DNA of 64,000 bases from Brassica napus (lineage: Eukaryota > Streptophyta > Magnoliopsida > Brassicales > Brassicaceae), in the NCBI RefSeq assembly GCF_020379485.1, contig NC_063439.1:13399683-13463682 (forward strand), written 5' to 3'. The position numbers and the translations under genes are program-made. Positions 32,677-44,662 of the stretch are shown here, piece by piece. A model generated the notes under the pieces. That model was not told the DNA's origin. It ran no database searches and worked only from the letters and a program-made list of their open reading frames with translations. The number at the start of each line of letters is the position of its first letter. The stretch's first letter is position 1.

Positions 32677-33849
32677 AAACACTCGCGGCATGAAACAGAA
32701 CTACGAGATGGCTTGATCCTCGAAAGGGGTACGTAGGCAGCTCGTCAAAAGACGAGTTCAGCTATCCCCCTCTCTAAAAAGGGGGGGGAGTGGGTGCGTA
32801 TACTCGTATACTCCCACTTGGAAAAATCTTCATTATTGTAATCGAGTTTTTAGAAACTTCAAGAACTTTTACTACAATCTACGTTGCTCCTTTTTATCAA
32901 AAACGTTTACGCTTCAGTTAAACACAAAAAACTTTCAGGACACGCCTGGAAACATTAAGACTCTTGTATGCGGCCTCATCCGACCCAAAAATCGTAAAAT
33001 TATCATCTTTCAAACACGCAAAGATACACGTATAATCCCCGAAACAACTGCGAGATGTCGCAAAAGTTAAAATTCGAGGATAATACTAACAAATTGTCCA
33101 AACGCGACCACCGAAAAACCTTACACCCCGTTCGTCGATTGGCCCCGACGAACACGCTAGCCGTCTTAAACAAACGCAATTCGATCACTCTTTTGATCTT
33201 CAAAAACGTCCAACACTAGGACAAAAGCGCGCTACAACAAAAATCCAAAATTTTGGTTTAGCACTTCCAGTTGACTCTGAAAAGATGCTCGATTCGTATC
33301 ATACAAGTCATATAAGCCGGGAACCTATCGCGGACTTTAAACTGGTACGAGTCAGGAAGAAATCGCAACAGGAAAAACGATAGCCGGCTAGTCACCGCAC
33401 AAACTTTAACCAAAAGTAAACCTAGGTCTTGCCCTAAACCCAACGCTCTGGTCTCGAACATCTCAAGACATGATATCTAAAAGATACGAGATCCTAAATC
33501 ATGTCTCTCCGTTCGTATCTCAATGTTCCCGAAAATCGTAAAGATAAGTAATTTTTTATGAGAATCACGAACGAACTAACAGATTGAACGTCTAATCGGA
33601 ATTAAATATGAGACGACAACTCATATTTACTTCGACCCTATTCAGGAAAAATCGAAATGAAACATTCATCATATATATAAAACCGCGTAAAGCGGTAAGG
33701 GATTCAAAGCCACCAACGGCCAGTCCCGGTAAATACAAATACGGCCATCTTGGCCTAAGCAAAATCCAAATTCGAAAGGCCACACTTGGCCGAAAACAGA
33801 TAAAACGATAATCAAACACAACCATCAACACAAAGGATCAGTCCATCCA
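32677..33849 (+). other. Non-coding spacer of Tat-like element
   Basis: It contains the motif GGGTACGTAGGCAGC at about 32727-32742 (reverse of the copy at 1390), a G-run at 32780-32790, and the segment 33270-33480 shared with three other elements here. No coding region is supported. Confidence 0.6.
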
Positions 33850-34944
33850 ATGACTACCTCCCTGAAACAGGATCCTCTACAGTCGGCTCTCCATCATCCT
33901 CAGCGTCAAGCGACCCTCGACCACTGCTCTGCCCAGTGGCATAGACAGCGGGCAAGGAGGTATCTTCAAAAGAAGCCCCCATATCATTATCAATTGATGA
34001 GCTGGAACGAGATCGATGAGCCCCGACCGCCGCACGGACCATCTCGGGAGAGAAATGACCTTATAACAGCGGACCACCACGGAGAAGGTCTCGGACGATG
34101 CACAAATCTTCCGGAAAAGGAGGAATGGGGTTGTGTACTGCAAAATGGACGTAGTTCAGATATGGAATAAAAAACGGGTAGTAAGAAAAACAACGAGTGA
34201 TCATTCAGCACGTTACCTCCTACCCCCCCCCCCCCACAGTCGCCTAAACGAGGGAAGGCACTCCACGGCGACCGAGGCTTGGTCCAATCTAACATAGAAA
34301 AAATAACTCTTCCATCCACAACCGCCCTGGAAGAATCCCTTCAAGACTTCCATATGAGTACGCGATCTAAAACCATACAGACGATCGGTCTCAACTCGAG
34401 ACAGGGTAAGGAAAGCTTCGAGATAATCAGCAGTGAGCTCCATGCCTCGCTCATATCCCAAGACTAGCAACCCAACAAGACGCTTTATACCGCGGGGAGA
34501 AACTGACTTATCGAAACTTCCAAACGGTTCAGAAACTCTACTATAACCGACGGAATGGGAAACCATAGGCGAAGCACGCATCAGATGCTCCTCGTACAAA
34601 GTAAAAAAGCCTTCGGGAGGTTCGTCAGCCCTCTCCCCCTCGAGGGGTAATCGAAAGTCCACGTTTTCCGGAACGTGACAGAAGCTGCGTACGGTTCCAA
34701 GGAACGGAAGGGTACACCTGCTCGGCCTCCCAACGACCCTTTCCGAAAAAGGCCTCATGGGAACCCACGGCTCGGGAGGCGGTTCTTCCACATTGCACAT
34801 AGCCACCCAATATGCGTCGGCCTCGGCAGGGTCAATGGAGTGTGCCACGAACTCGATCTCTTGGACAACCTCACCGCGTCCATCACTGACAGTTCCGCGA
34901 TTGAAGATAGTAGGCCGAGCGTTTCACGAAATCCCTTGAGACAT
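33850..34944 (-). pseudogene. Antisense ORF of Tat-like element
   Basis: On the minus strand a Met at 34944 (MSQGIS) is followed by an in-frame TGA, then a continuous 211-residue stretch (34848-34213) with PPPEPWVPMRPF, PPEGFFTLYEEHLMRASP and GYERGMELTADYLEAFLTL. It ends in a G-rich homopolymer run, with frame changes. Further C-terminal remnants, Asp/Ser-rich and ending VEDPVSGR, reach 33854. It resembles proteins annotated as putative plant transposon protein, whose function is unknown. The position, opposite to gag and before the 3' LTR, matches extra ORFs of Tat/Grande-type elements. Confidence 0.6.
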
Positions 34945-35064
34945 TCTCAACAAGGAGGAAAGGGAAAAATCTCAATGATAGAGAGAGATAGTTGAAAGGA
35001 TCTTTTCACTCTTAAACTTTGAGAAGATAATGAAGTGAAAATCTAGAAACAAGTTACCTCCCTT

Positions 35065-35070
35065 CTTATA
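35065..35070 (-). promoter_or_regulatory. Possible TATA box for the antisense ORF
   Basis: On the minus strand GCCTATAAGAAGG lies about 120 bp upstream of the Met at 34944. The spacing would allow a short leader. It is motif evidence only. Confidence 0.3.
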
Positions 35071-35200
35071 GGCATGAGGATTTACTGTTCAAACTCGGAC
35101 TTTCGGATATTAATTCCATCTAACACGCCTAACTTGCCAAACATGCCTAACCGCACGCTAGGATCCTACGATGCATGGTCCTAACGGGCTGGGGGCTAAC

Positions 35201-36424
35201 TATTGGGGTCAAAAACGGTCACGACGGAATTATCACCCGAAAACCCTCGGAAATAACATTTCCGAAAGATATAGTAAAAAAGAAAGATATAATTTTCGTA
35301 AAAAATAACCGATACGAAGTTTTTACGAAGAAGTATCCTTGAAGATTCAAAGCAAACGAACCAAGCTCGGTCGTTGCGTAACTACCGCACATACACACTG
35401 TCCGGTCGCTACGTTGCAACCAAGTCCGAGCCGATGTCGGTCGCTACGTAGCGACCGAACATCCGACCCGCTCGGTCGCTACGTAGCGACCGAGTGATCG
35501 TCCCGTTCGGTCGCTACGTAGCGACCGAGCTCAAGCCAAAGCTCGGTCGCTACGTAGCGACCGGGCTCGAGCCAAAGTTCGGTCGTTGCGTAGCGACCGA
35601 GCTCTTCCGAACATCGATATGACACCAGTCCATGCATTCTCGTCAAAACCATCAAATGCTATCTCCCGAAGACCGTAGCAAGCTCAGTCTATGTTTTCCG
35701 CTATTCTAAATAATCGATCAAACTTTACGGATTAAAAACCGCGGAAAATTTGTTCTTTATCGAAAGAACTCGTAGTAAACGTGTCGAGTCGGAAGACGGC
35801 CCAAAGGGACCTAAAAGACGACTCGAGGCCCATCCTACGATTTCTTAACCAAAAGCCCGTATACCACAGCACGGTTTACGCTTGTTCCACAAGGAAGGAT
35901 AAATGTCAAGTTTCCGCGGATAAATACGGAAGTTTTGAAGATAATTGTGAAGATCGAGAAAAATGGAATATCTCCATTTTTATGCTATGACGGCTTAAGG
36001 GCAGAAAAGTAAACGCGTAAACCGACCTTGGAGCTAGTACATAAGGAGTCCTAGGCGAGGAGCATGGGGAGAGAATTTTTTCAGAGCAAACTTAGCACTT
36101 AGAGCAATTTAGGCATTTTTCCGTTTTTGTTATTTCGAGCTGCGACTCAATTAGGTTTAGCCGTCTTAGGGTTACTAGAACTAGGAATCTCACTGACAGC
36201 TCTCGAGCCCAGGCTTATACCTTGTTGTAAACGCTCATACGCAAATTCGGAATAAGATCTTCTTTGCTCTCTTTTTCGATTTCTTATACTTTATCGTTGT
36301 TATTCTCGTGTTCTGATTGCTTGACGTGTGGTAATTAGCAGATATCCGGGTCCTCTGAGAAATTAGGGTTTTTCTAGTTTCCTTATTTAAACGGAAATTG
36401 ATAGTGCGAATTTCGGTTCCCACA
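35201..36424 (+). repeat. 3' LTR of Tat-like element
   Basis: It starts TATTGGGGTCAAAA and ends TTCCCACA, 1224 bp. Its palindromic array (35365-35610) differs in copy number from the 5' LTR. Confidence 0.9.
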
Positions 36425-37501
36425 GAAGTAGGTTGTTTTCTAGTTCGTTGATTTTCTTTTTCATAAATGACCGCAATGCAGAATTCTCCAATAAGTGGAA
36501 CTTTGATCACTAATCGAGAAGAATGTCTTGAACTGTCTGTTTCTTTAGCTTTTGTCAGCAACGATTCCTGAGAAAAAGATTGTGGATAGCTTATACCAAG
36601 AAGAGCCACAACTCTTGAGGAGACAAGCAACCACTTTCTCATTTTTCTCGTTAGTATATGAAGTTAGTTTAGTGTTTGGATGATCTTATGTAAAACTTGT
36701 TCTTTTTTAGTGTAATATTATAGTGGAATCCATAATCGAAATCATCTAGCAGACAAACATATATGCTGATAATCACATTAACAGTGCCATTCCAATTACT
36801 TACAATTTTAATATCAGAGTTATTAGGTATACACTCTAATATAAATTAATAAAAACAAAATACTAACCCCAAACCTTACATCTTACTTTAAATTTAGGGT
36901 TTAGGTTTAGGTTTAGGTTTATATTTAGAGTTTAGGGTTTAAAAATGATAATTAGATTTTTGTTATAAGATATTTATATATAATAGTTTAGAGGTTTATA
37001 TGTTTAGTGTGATACCATTGAATGGAGTTTGATGTACTTCAAACCCTAAACCCCAAAACAAAACTTTAAGCCACATACAATACTTCAAACCCTATACACT
37101 ACATATCAAATAAATTTTAAAAATTCATTCTTTTCATAATTAAATTTTAATATGAAACTTAAACTCAAAATTTAATTATTTTTAAAATCTAATCTTAATT
37201 TTAAAGGAAAAATCTCAAATACTAAATCTTAAATCTACACCATATATCTAATATTAATTTTAAAGGAGAAACTTCAAATACTAAATCTTAAATCTACATA
37301 CCATATCTAATACCCTAAACCTCAAACCTATGATATAAATTTTAAAATTAAACTCCAAGTATATTCTAAAACTCAAACCATATACTTAATCCTAAATCTT
37401 AACCATGTACCTAATATAACTAATATCCAATATATAAAAAGTTTTAATAGTTAAAATCCTATTTTCAAAAGCTTAACTTCGTATTTTAAATATATACTTT
37501 A
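36425..37501. other. AT-rich intergenic, 3' flank of RBR pseudogene
   Basis: The first bases (gaag TAG) restore the stop codon position of the interrupted RBR copy, so about 36430-36660 may be its 3' untranslated region. At 36893-36945 there are degenerate TTTAGGG-like units (ttaggtttaggttta). The rest is AT-rich without supported features. Confidence 0.5.
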
Positions 37502-38470
37502 AACAATCATGGGAAATTTGCCAAAACTAACCCACAACTTGATTTTAACCCCAAACTTGAATCAAATACAAAACTAACCTAAAAGCCTTGTGAAATTACA
37601 GCCCAGCCCCTTGTGACCAAACAAAAAAACTGAAGCCATTTTTACGAATATAGCCCCAGTAAGTCGTCTGAGTCGTCTGAGATGTTGCAAGTCGTCTGGA
37701 CGACTTCAAAGTAAGTCTTCTGGTGTAGCTGATCTTAAAAATAATTTATAAATTTTTTAAAAAATATTTTGATAAGCGAAAAATTAAAATCGTGTAATTA
37801 TAAACAGTTTTAAGTGATATAAATTAAAATATAAAAAAAATTGAATTGTTTTCAACATAGATGAGTGTAGGTAGTGAATCATGGTATTCTTTGGTCTAGG
37901 GTTTGGCAACATATGTTGTAGTATTGTATGTATTCGTAGGGTTAGATTTTAGAAAGCTTGAATGTTTTTTTGAAAAATTAAATTTTTACCTATACGTGTT
38001 TATTTTTGTGTATAGTACACTTTTGAAGTTTAATTTGATTTTATGAAGTGTTTAATTAGTTAATTAAGTTTAGGGGTTATATTTACGGTCTAGACGACTT
38101 ACATTTCAGTCGTCTGGTGAAGAAATTAAAACAGACGACGTACATGTAAGTCGTCCAAATATTCCCGCCTAAATTTTTTTTTAAATTTTTTTTCCCGCTT
38201 AAATAATTTATACTAGACGACTTACAAGTAAGTCGTCTGGAAAGTCTTCTATTTTAGTTCCCCGCTAAAAATATTATAATTTTTTGCTAAAAATATTAAA
38301 GTCCTCTGGGTGACTTACAAGTAAGTCGTCTATGAAGTCATCTGAATCAAAAATATTTAACCTAATTGGATATTTTATCTCCCTATATAAAATTTTTTTT
38401 ACACATTCTCTCTCCTCCTCTCAAAAGTCTGTAGCAAAAATGTAATGTTCATCATTTTAAAACTCTTCAA

Positions 38471-39515
38471 CCTCTCTCTAATCTCTTTAACTTGAAAACA
38501 CCAAACTTTATATGAATTTTTCAGTTTTGTCTTATGTGTTTCTTACTAATCTATCTTTTTTTGCAGGTTTTTAATCATACGGTACTCATATTCCACACAT
38601 TTAAAGGTAGATCAATTAATTTTAAATATGTATTTTTGTGTGTTCTATAAAGGTAGGTTTATCGGATCGTTCACTCATTTTCTCTGTTTTAAGCCATTTG
38701 AACGTTTTTGGATATGCAGGTTTTTCAGATTTGGATTTGATATGCAGGTTTTTCAGATCTAGAAGACTTCAGGGACGACTTACATGTTAGTCGTCTAAAA
38801 TATAATGCACTAGACGACTTCCAGGAAGTCTTCCAGACGATTTCCAAGAAGTCTTCCAGACGATTTCCAGGAAGTCTTCCAGACGACTTCCAGGAAGTCT
38901 TCCAGACGCCTTCCAGGAAGTCTTCCAGACGACTTCCAGGAAGTCTTCCAGACGACTTCCGGGAAGTCCAGACGACTTCCATTTAGTTTGTCTGGACTTC
39001 CTGGAAGTTATCTGGAATTCCTGGAATTCTTCTGACGAAGTCTCCCTTTCATAATAGATCTGAGCGTTTTAGTAAGTTTTTATGTCTGATTTTTCTTCAT
39101 TTGGTAACTTTTTGGTGTATAAAGTTCTTACTTTTTTCCCAAACTAAAACTCCCCAAACCCACTCTAATCTCTTTGACTTGAAAACACCAAACTTTATAT
39201 GAATTTTTCAGTTTTGTATCATGTCTTTCTTACTAATCTATCTTTTTTTGCAGGTTTTTAATCAGATGGTACTCATCTTCCAGTCATTTAAAGGTAGATT
39301 TATTAATTTTAAATATGTATTTTTGTGTGTTCTATAAAGGTAGATTTATCTAATCTTCCACTCATTTTTTCTGTTTTTAAGCCATTTGAACGTTTTTGGA
39401 TATGCATGTTTTTCAGAGCTGGATTTGATATGCAGGTTTTTTAGATCTGGAAGACTTCTAGGACGACTTACCTGTTAGTCGTCTAAAATATAATGCACTA
39501 GAAGACTTCCAAGAA
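38471..39515. repeat. Internal direct duplication in MULE
   Basis: The segment 38471-38830 is repeated at 39164-39515 with high identity (starting ctaatctctttaacttgaaa and ctctttgacttgaaaac). Both copies contain a pyrimidine tract plus gcag resembling a splice acceptor. No supported protein is encoded. Confidence 0.75.
38810..39012. repeat. 23-bp repeats CTTCCAGGAAGTCTTCCAGA
   Basis: About seven units of cttccaggaagtcttccagacga and variants form nested inverted repeats (cttccaggaag is itself palindromic). A shorter related array lies at 39500-39660. Apparent ORFs over them are by-products. Confidence 0.85.
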
Positions 39516-40913
39516 GTCTTCCAAGAAGTCTTCCAAACGACTTCCATTTCAGTCGTCTAGACTTCCTGGAAGTCGTCTGGACTTCCTGGAAGTCGTTTGA
39601 AAGTCGTCTGGACTTCCTAGAAGTTGTCTGGACTTCCTGGAAGTCTTCTGACGAAGTCTTCTTCCATATCAAGTGGAGTCCAAGCTTGTCTTTGTAGAGG
39701 AATGATCAATAAAGTTTTGTTTGTGGTCTGTTTTGTGATTTGCATGTTTACTTTTTTAGTTGTGATTTTTTTGTAAAATCAGTAATAATGTTTCCCAATA
39801 TGTAATATATGTGCTAACAATGTGTTTACACATTTAGAAATCAATGAAATAATAGACTTCAATAGCCTTTTTCTTATCTTTGGATCTCTCATATGCAATA
39901 ATAAACTCCAATGGCCTTTTTCTCTTCTTAATAAACAAGAATGTTGGTAGCTTCATATTGATACAACATTTTAAGAAGCATTTTAACCCTTCTTCCAACT
40001 CATAACAATAATCATCATTAGTGTCTATAACAATAATACTTAAGAGATGGAAACAAACAATAGTAACTAGTCAAAGCATATCATATTTCTTATAAGTTTG
40101 TGTAGAAAAACTTAGTCAAATTTAGTAAAATTAAGGGAGAAAACATATTTTGAAAATATGAGTTTTACATATCTTGAAGTTACTTATCACTCTTAAAAAT
40201 TCAAGTTATTCAAAAACTAGCGTAGAAGACTTCTACGGAAGTCTTCTCGGATCAGTTAGAAACTTTAATTAACGTGAATGTTGGTAACCTCATAAATATC
40301 ACCAATTAAGTTATAAATTTCATTCAGTATTATTAAATATTGAAGTTGTAAGTTGTTTGGGTATAATTAAATATTGAAGTTTTTTTTCAATTGCAAAACT
40401 AACATACGACGACTTACATTAATAAAATATTGATATTTCAATTTTCCACCAAACGACTGAAAAAATGTAAGTCGTCCAAGAAACTCTAACTTGTGAAATA
40501 ATCCAGTCAAATGCAAAACTAACCTATGATAGGTTCTTTGGAGATTTTTTTGTAACTAAACAAAAGCAGACGACTTATATTTCAGTCGTCTCAGAAAACA
40601 GATTTCAAAGTCAATTGCGAAAATAACCTCTGCATTGACCAGACAACTTCCAGGTAAGTGGTCTACAGCAAGACGACTTACCTGTAAGTCGTCGGGACGA
40701 ACAGATCTGGAAAAAACTCGATTTCATACCTTAAATTGGTGAGATAACTTCCTTAGCACACATAAGGCTTCTCCAAGAACACATAATCTCAAACGAAAGC
40801 GACCCGCCTAGAATCGTTAGCTTCTATGACTCTATGAACCATAAAAATGTAGAATCAAAATATTGGGTTTATTTTAGCTTAATGTGGAGAGAAAGTGAGA
40901 GAGATGTTGTGTT

Positions 40914-41380
40914 TTTTTTTTTTTTACAACAAAAGGCTAAGAAACTAGAAGGATCCCTGATCCGAGAGCCACCTCGGGGGAACATAATCAACATAAACCA
41001 TAGCAGATGGCGAAGTCCTAGCTCCTCGTGCCAGCCTGTCCGCCAGTGTATTTTGCGCCCTTGGAATATGTTGGATTGAAAAGTTGAGAAAGAATTCCTT
41101 ACATCGCAGAAACTCCTCCATATGTATAGTAAATGCTGGCCATTCTGTCGGTGTAGACACCATCTTCACCAATTGAGAGCAGTCAGTTGCAAACACCACC
41201 TCTGATACCTGTAGAGTCTTCATGCACTCCATCGCCCATATCAAAGCTTCACATTCAGCATGTAAAGGTGATAAACTTCTGCGAATAGACATAGCACCCA
41301 TCATAGTATCTGTGGATCCATTCTTCCTATAGACCCATCCTTGTCCCGTATAAGGATCATCTTTCTTCCATGCTCCATCT
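40914..41380 (-). mobile_element. LINE 3' end nested in MULE
   Basis: A T-run (40912-40925) marks the A-tail on the minus strand. The duplication AGATGTTGTGTT flanks it (40902-40913, 41381-41392). It is a severely 5'-truncated copy. Confidence 0.85.
40945..41380 (-). pseudogene. LINE RNase H domain fragment
   Basis: On the minus strand the frame opens at 41380 with DGAWKKDD and ends near 40945. It is an RNase H-like domain with the four expected acidic residues: D in DGAW, E in AECEALIWAMECM, D in ATDCSQL, D in LADRLARGAR. It is uninterrupted over its length but lacks the rest of the LINE polyprotein, so it is a 5'-truncated fragment. It is closely related to the plus-strand fragment at 5565-6017, especially around ATDCSQLVKMVS. 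Confidence 0.8.
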
Positions 41381-41692
41381 AGATGTTGTGTTTAGTTCAT
41401 AAGAATGGAGAAAGAAGAAGGGTAAATCAATTTTGGGAGCATTAAAAGCTTCAAATTGATTGTTCATGGTGGCTAGGGTATTTTTTGACAATGGCAATCT
41501 TGTAATTATTTGAAGATAATGAGGGTTAGAGAGTAAAAATGTCATTTTCAAAAAAAAAATGATAGCATTTTCGTGAATTATATGAACTTGTGGGGTGAAT
41601 AGGGCAAAACTAATTTCCAAAAAAAAAAGGGAGGTTAGTTTTGTGTTTGACTTTGAGTTGTAGGTCAATTTTGCAAAAAGCCCAACAATCAT

Positions 41693-41929
41693 CTCCCAAA
41701 CTTTAAACCATAAATTTCCAAATTTATTTAGGGAAGTTTACTATTTTAGGACAATTGACTAGAACTATACAGATCTTTTTTTTTATTACTGCCATTTTTT
41801 TAATACCAAGAGTGCCCTTTTTTTATGTTATGAGAAAAAAACGTATTTACAAGAATGCCATTACTTTTTAGTGCCACATAAGCAAAAATCCGGCACCACG
41901 TAGGAATTTGGTTCCGTGTTTTCATTAAG
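41693..41929. other. AT-rich spacer
   Basis: No gene is visible. The block gggaagtttactattttagg at about 41729 looks like a DNA-transposon end, but no partner was found. Confidence 0.4.
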
Positions 41930-44390
41930 TCAGCCGTAAAGCGCTATATACGTCGTTACAGCTGAGTTATTGCTACGTTGCGGCTGAATTAAACAACGCG
42001 GCTGACTTAAGAGAAAACGGCTGACTTAAGAACATAAGTCAGCTGTTAGTTACGGCTGATTTACAGAAATCTGGCTGATTTATGAGATAACGGCTGACTT
42101 ACGTACACGCGTAACGACTGACTTATACATCGGCGGTTTGATTTCTGGAAAATTTGGCTGAGTTATAGTTAAGACATGGCTGAGTTATGTTTCCACGGCT
42201 GAGTTAATGAACATCGACTGGCTGAGTTATTGAATTTACGACCGACTTATGGGATGTTGTTACGGCTGAGTTATATTTAATCAGCCATAATTGGATGGAT
42301 TAACAGTAAACTCAGCTTATTTACGGCTGACTTATTAGCAAAATATTAATTACTAGAATAACATTCGTTTGACGGCTGATTTATTTGACGATACGGCTGA
42401 CTTATGATTTTGCTACCTAATTACGGTTGATTTATTAGCAAAAGATTAATTACTGAACTAGTATCCACATTTCGGCTGACTTACATTGTACATGAGGGCA
42501 GACTTATTTAGGCTGAGTTATATATTCGTTTGGTGGATGACTAACCAATTTTCCATGTCATGCGCCATGTCATCAAATCGGATTTGCCATGTCATCCGCC
42601 ATGTCATCAACACATACGTTATGGCTGAGTTATGCATACGTTATGGCTGAGTTTATAATTTTTTATAACTTTATAGTTCTATAGTTAAGGGTTTGAAGTT
42701 CAAATTTACAAAAATATTAAAGTTTTAATATTGTGTTCAAAACATAAACTTTATAATTTTATAACTTTATAGTTCTATAGTTTAGGGTTTGAGGTTCAAA
42801 TTTAAGAAAAGATTATAGTTTTATTATGTTCAAAGTTGAAGGAATGATTTTGTTCCTGCCCAAAATATTTTGTTCCCGCCCAAAATATGAAACGTCGCGA
42901 AACAAATTACACTTGATGGCTGAGTTATATGAACATTATGGCTGGCTTATACTATTAAGATGCGTTACGACTGAGTTATGCATATTTTACGGCTGAGTTA
43001 TGCATATGTTACGGCTGGCTTATACCATTCAAGAGACAAGTCAGTCACATACACAACATAGATCAAATCTGAGACAGATCTACAGTAGTGGTTGTCGTCT
43101 TTGATCTTGGTCGGTTAGAGAAGAAGCTTCTCTCTTCCAGTGTCATGTATGGTGATTCGACATCATGCTGCTTCCTCTCTCATCGGATTCATCGTTTTGT
43201 AGAAGAAGAAAGAGTTAAAGAGAGAGAGAGATGATGAGGCTAAGTTCCATCGTTTTGTATAAATGATTGTAAGAGAACATATATCAATTGGATTTGAGTT
43301 TAGGGTATATTTGTATAAGTGATTGTAAGAGAACATATATCTCAAGATCAAATTAAAGTCTCAACTTGAAAATTCAAGAAACTATACACATTCAGTTGAT
43401 TTATATTCACATGATATTGATAAGATGATCTTCAATATAACTTTTTAAAGTACTTGAATTCAATTTTTCGATTCTAAACGACATAGCTGAGTTATATAAA
43501 CGATACAGCTGAGTTATATAAATGACACGGCTGAGTTATATAAACGATACGACGATTTGGGATAAGATGCTTGCGGAGACGATTTCAGAGTTGTAGGAAT
43601 GATTTTGTTCCTGCCCAAGATATGAAACGTCGCGAAAAAAATTACAGTTGACGGCTGACTTATAAGGTTGACTTATAGGAACGTTACGGTTGAATTGTGC
43701 ATACTTTACATCTGAGTTATGCATACGTTACAGCTGAGTTTAATCTAAACGATAACAAGGATGACATCGGCGAGTATAGACAACGACGAGCTCAATATCC
43801 GTGAAGACGGTGAAGACCAGTTTTCTTCGACACTTTTTCTTCTTCTCGAGAAATCTGCTTTTCTTCTTTGAAGTTTCTTCTTCTCTCACTTCTAAGATTT
43901 ACAAACTAAATATACTAAGGCATTAGAAATGAATGATGATGTATAAATCTCTCTTGTTTACAAGACAGAAAGTGAGAGAGATGAAGAAGATCTGGGATTG
44001 TGAAGTTAGAGTCTTGTAAGTAAAAATTGTATAAATGATTGTAAGAGAACATATATCTCAAGATCAAGTTAAAGTATCAACTTCAAGAAACTATACACAT
44101 TCAGTTGATTTATATTCACTTGATATTGATAAGATGATCTTCAATATAACTTTTTAAAGTACTTGAATTCAGTTTTCCAATTTTAAGGTATGTTTGAGGT
44201 ATGACTGATTTATATAAACGATACAGCTGAGCTATCTAAACGATACGGCTGAGTTATCTAAACGATACAACTGAGTTATCTAAACATTTTCTGATTTTAG
44301 AGTATGTTTAAGGTATGACTGAGTTATGTAAATGATACGACTGAGATATATAAACGACACGGCTGAGTAGTGTAAACATAGCATAAATCT
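41930..44390. repeat. Dispersed GGCTGAGTTA motif array
   Basis: Roughly 45 copies of GGCTGAGTTA, GGCTGACTTA and one-base variants occur, mostly in one orientation and often followed by TATAAACGATA. Spacing is irregular. Two segments are repeated inside: ttttgttcctgcccaa...gaaacgtcgcga (about 42848-42902 and 43596-43640) and 43313-43470 versus 44032-44190. No ORF is supported. It is probably the body of a non-autonomous transposon. Confidence 0.7.
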
Positions 44391-44598
44391 TTTTCTTAGC
44401 AACAACATAGCATAAATCAAACACAAAACACAAAAACTTCAGTTATAAAGTAATTTATAACTAAATCGGTTTAATTGACAAAAAAAAATTGGTACTTTTA
44501 TAAATTGAATTTTGGTATACATGGTTTACCTACAATTTGGTATACATGGTTTACCATTACAAATTGGTATACACTTAAGATAAGAAAGAAAGAGAAAA

Positions 44599-44662
44599 AG
44601 AATAAAAATAAAAAAGTAAATAAAAATAAAAAAGTAAATAAAAATAAAAAAGTAAATAAAAC
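44599..44662. repeat. 18-bp A-rich minisatellite
   Basis: About three and a half copies of AATAAAAATAAAAAAGTA occur. Confidence 0.8.

Larger units (their letters stand above)
28876..36424 (+). mobile_element. Tat-like Ty3/gypsy element with gag-protease only
   Basis: LTRs at 28876-29986 and 35201-36424 are flanked by the duplication GAAGT (28871-28875, 36425-36429). Between them are a PBS (29987 on), gag and protease on plus, an antisense ORF on minus, and a polypurine tract (gggctgggggctaac, 35186-35200). There is no reverse transcriptase, RNase H or integrase, so the copy is non-autonomous. The interior is related to the fragment at 1-2862, and its LTR to those of the two non-autonomous copies, especially at the ends and in the palindromic array. 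Confidence 0.9.
37511..41683. mobile_element. Mutator-like element, 4.2 kb, 9-bp TSD
   Basis: The ends GGGAAATTTGCCAAAACTAA and, reversed, GGGCTTTTTGCAAAATTGAC belong to imperfect inverted repeats of about 55-70 bp. They are flanked by the perfect 9-bp duplication AACAATCAT (37502-37510, 41684-41692). Nine-bp duplications and long TIRs are diagnostic of Mutator-like elements. The interior has no transposase but is filled with palindromic GACGACTT/AAGTCGTC motifs, an internal duplication and a LINE end. Confidence 0.9.

Noticed and set aside
36893..36945. TTTAGGG-like units as interstitial telomere
   Set aside because: Only a few degenerate units (ttaggttta) in AT-rich DNA; such stretches are common and no real telomere array is present.
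38725..38982. ORF with repeated SGRLPG and DFLEVVWKTSWKSS-like peptides
   Set aside because: It is the translation of CTTCCAGGAAGTCTTCCAGA repeats inside the Mutator-like element.
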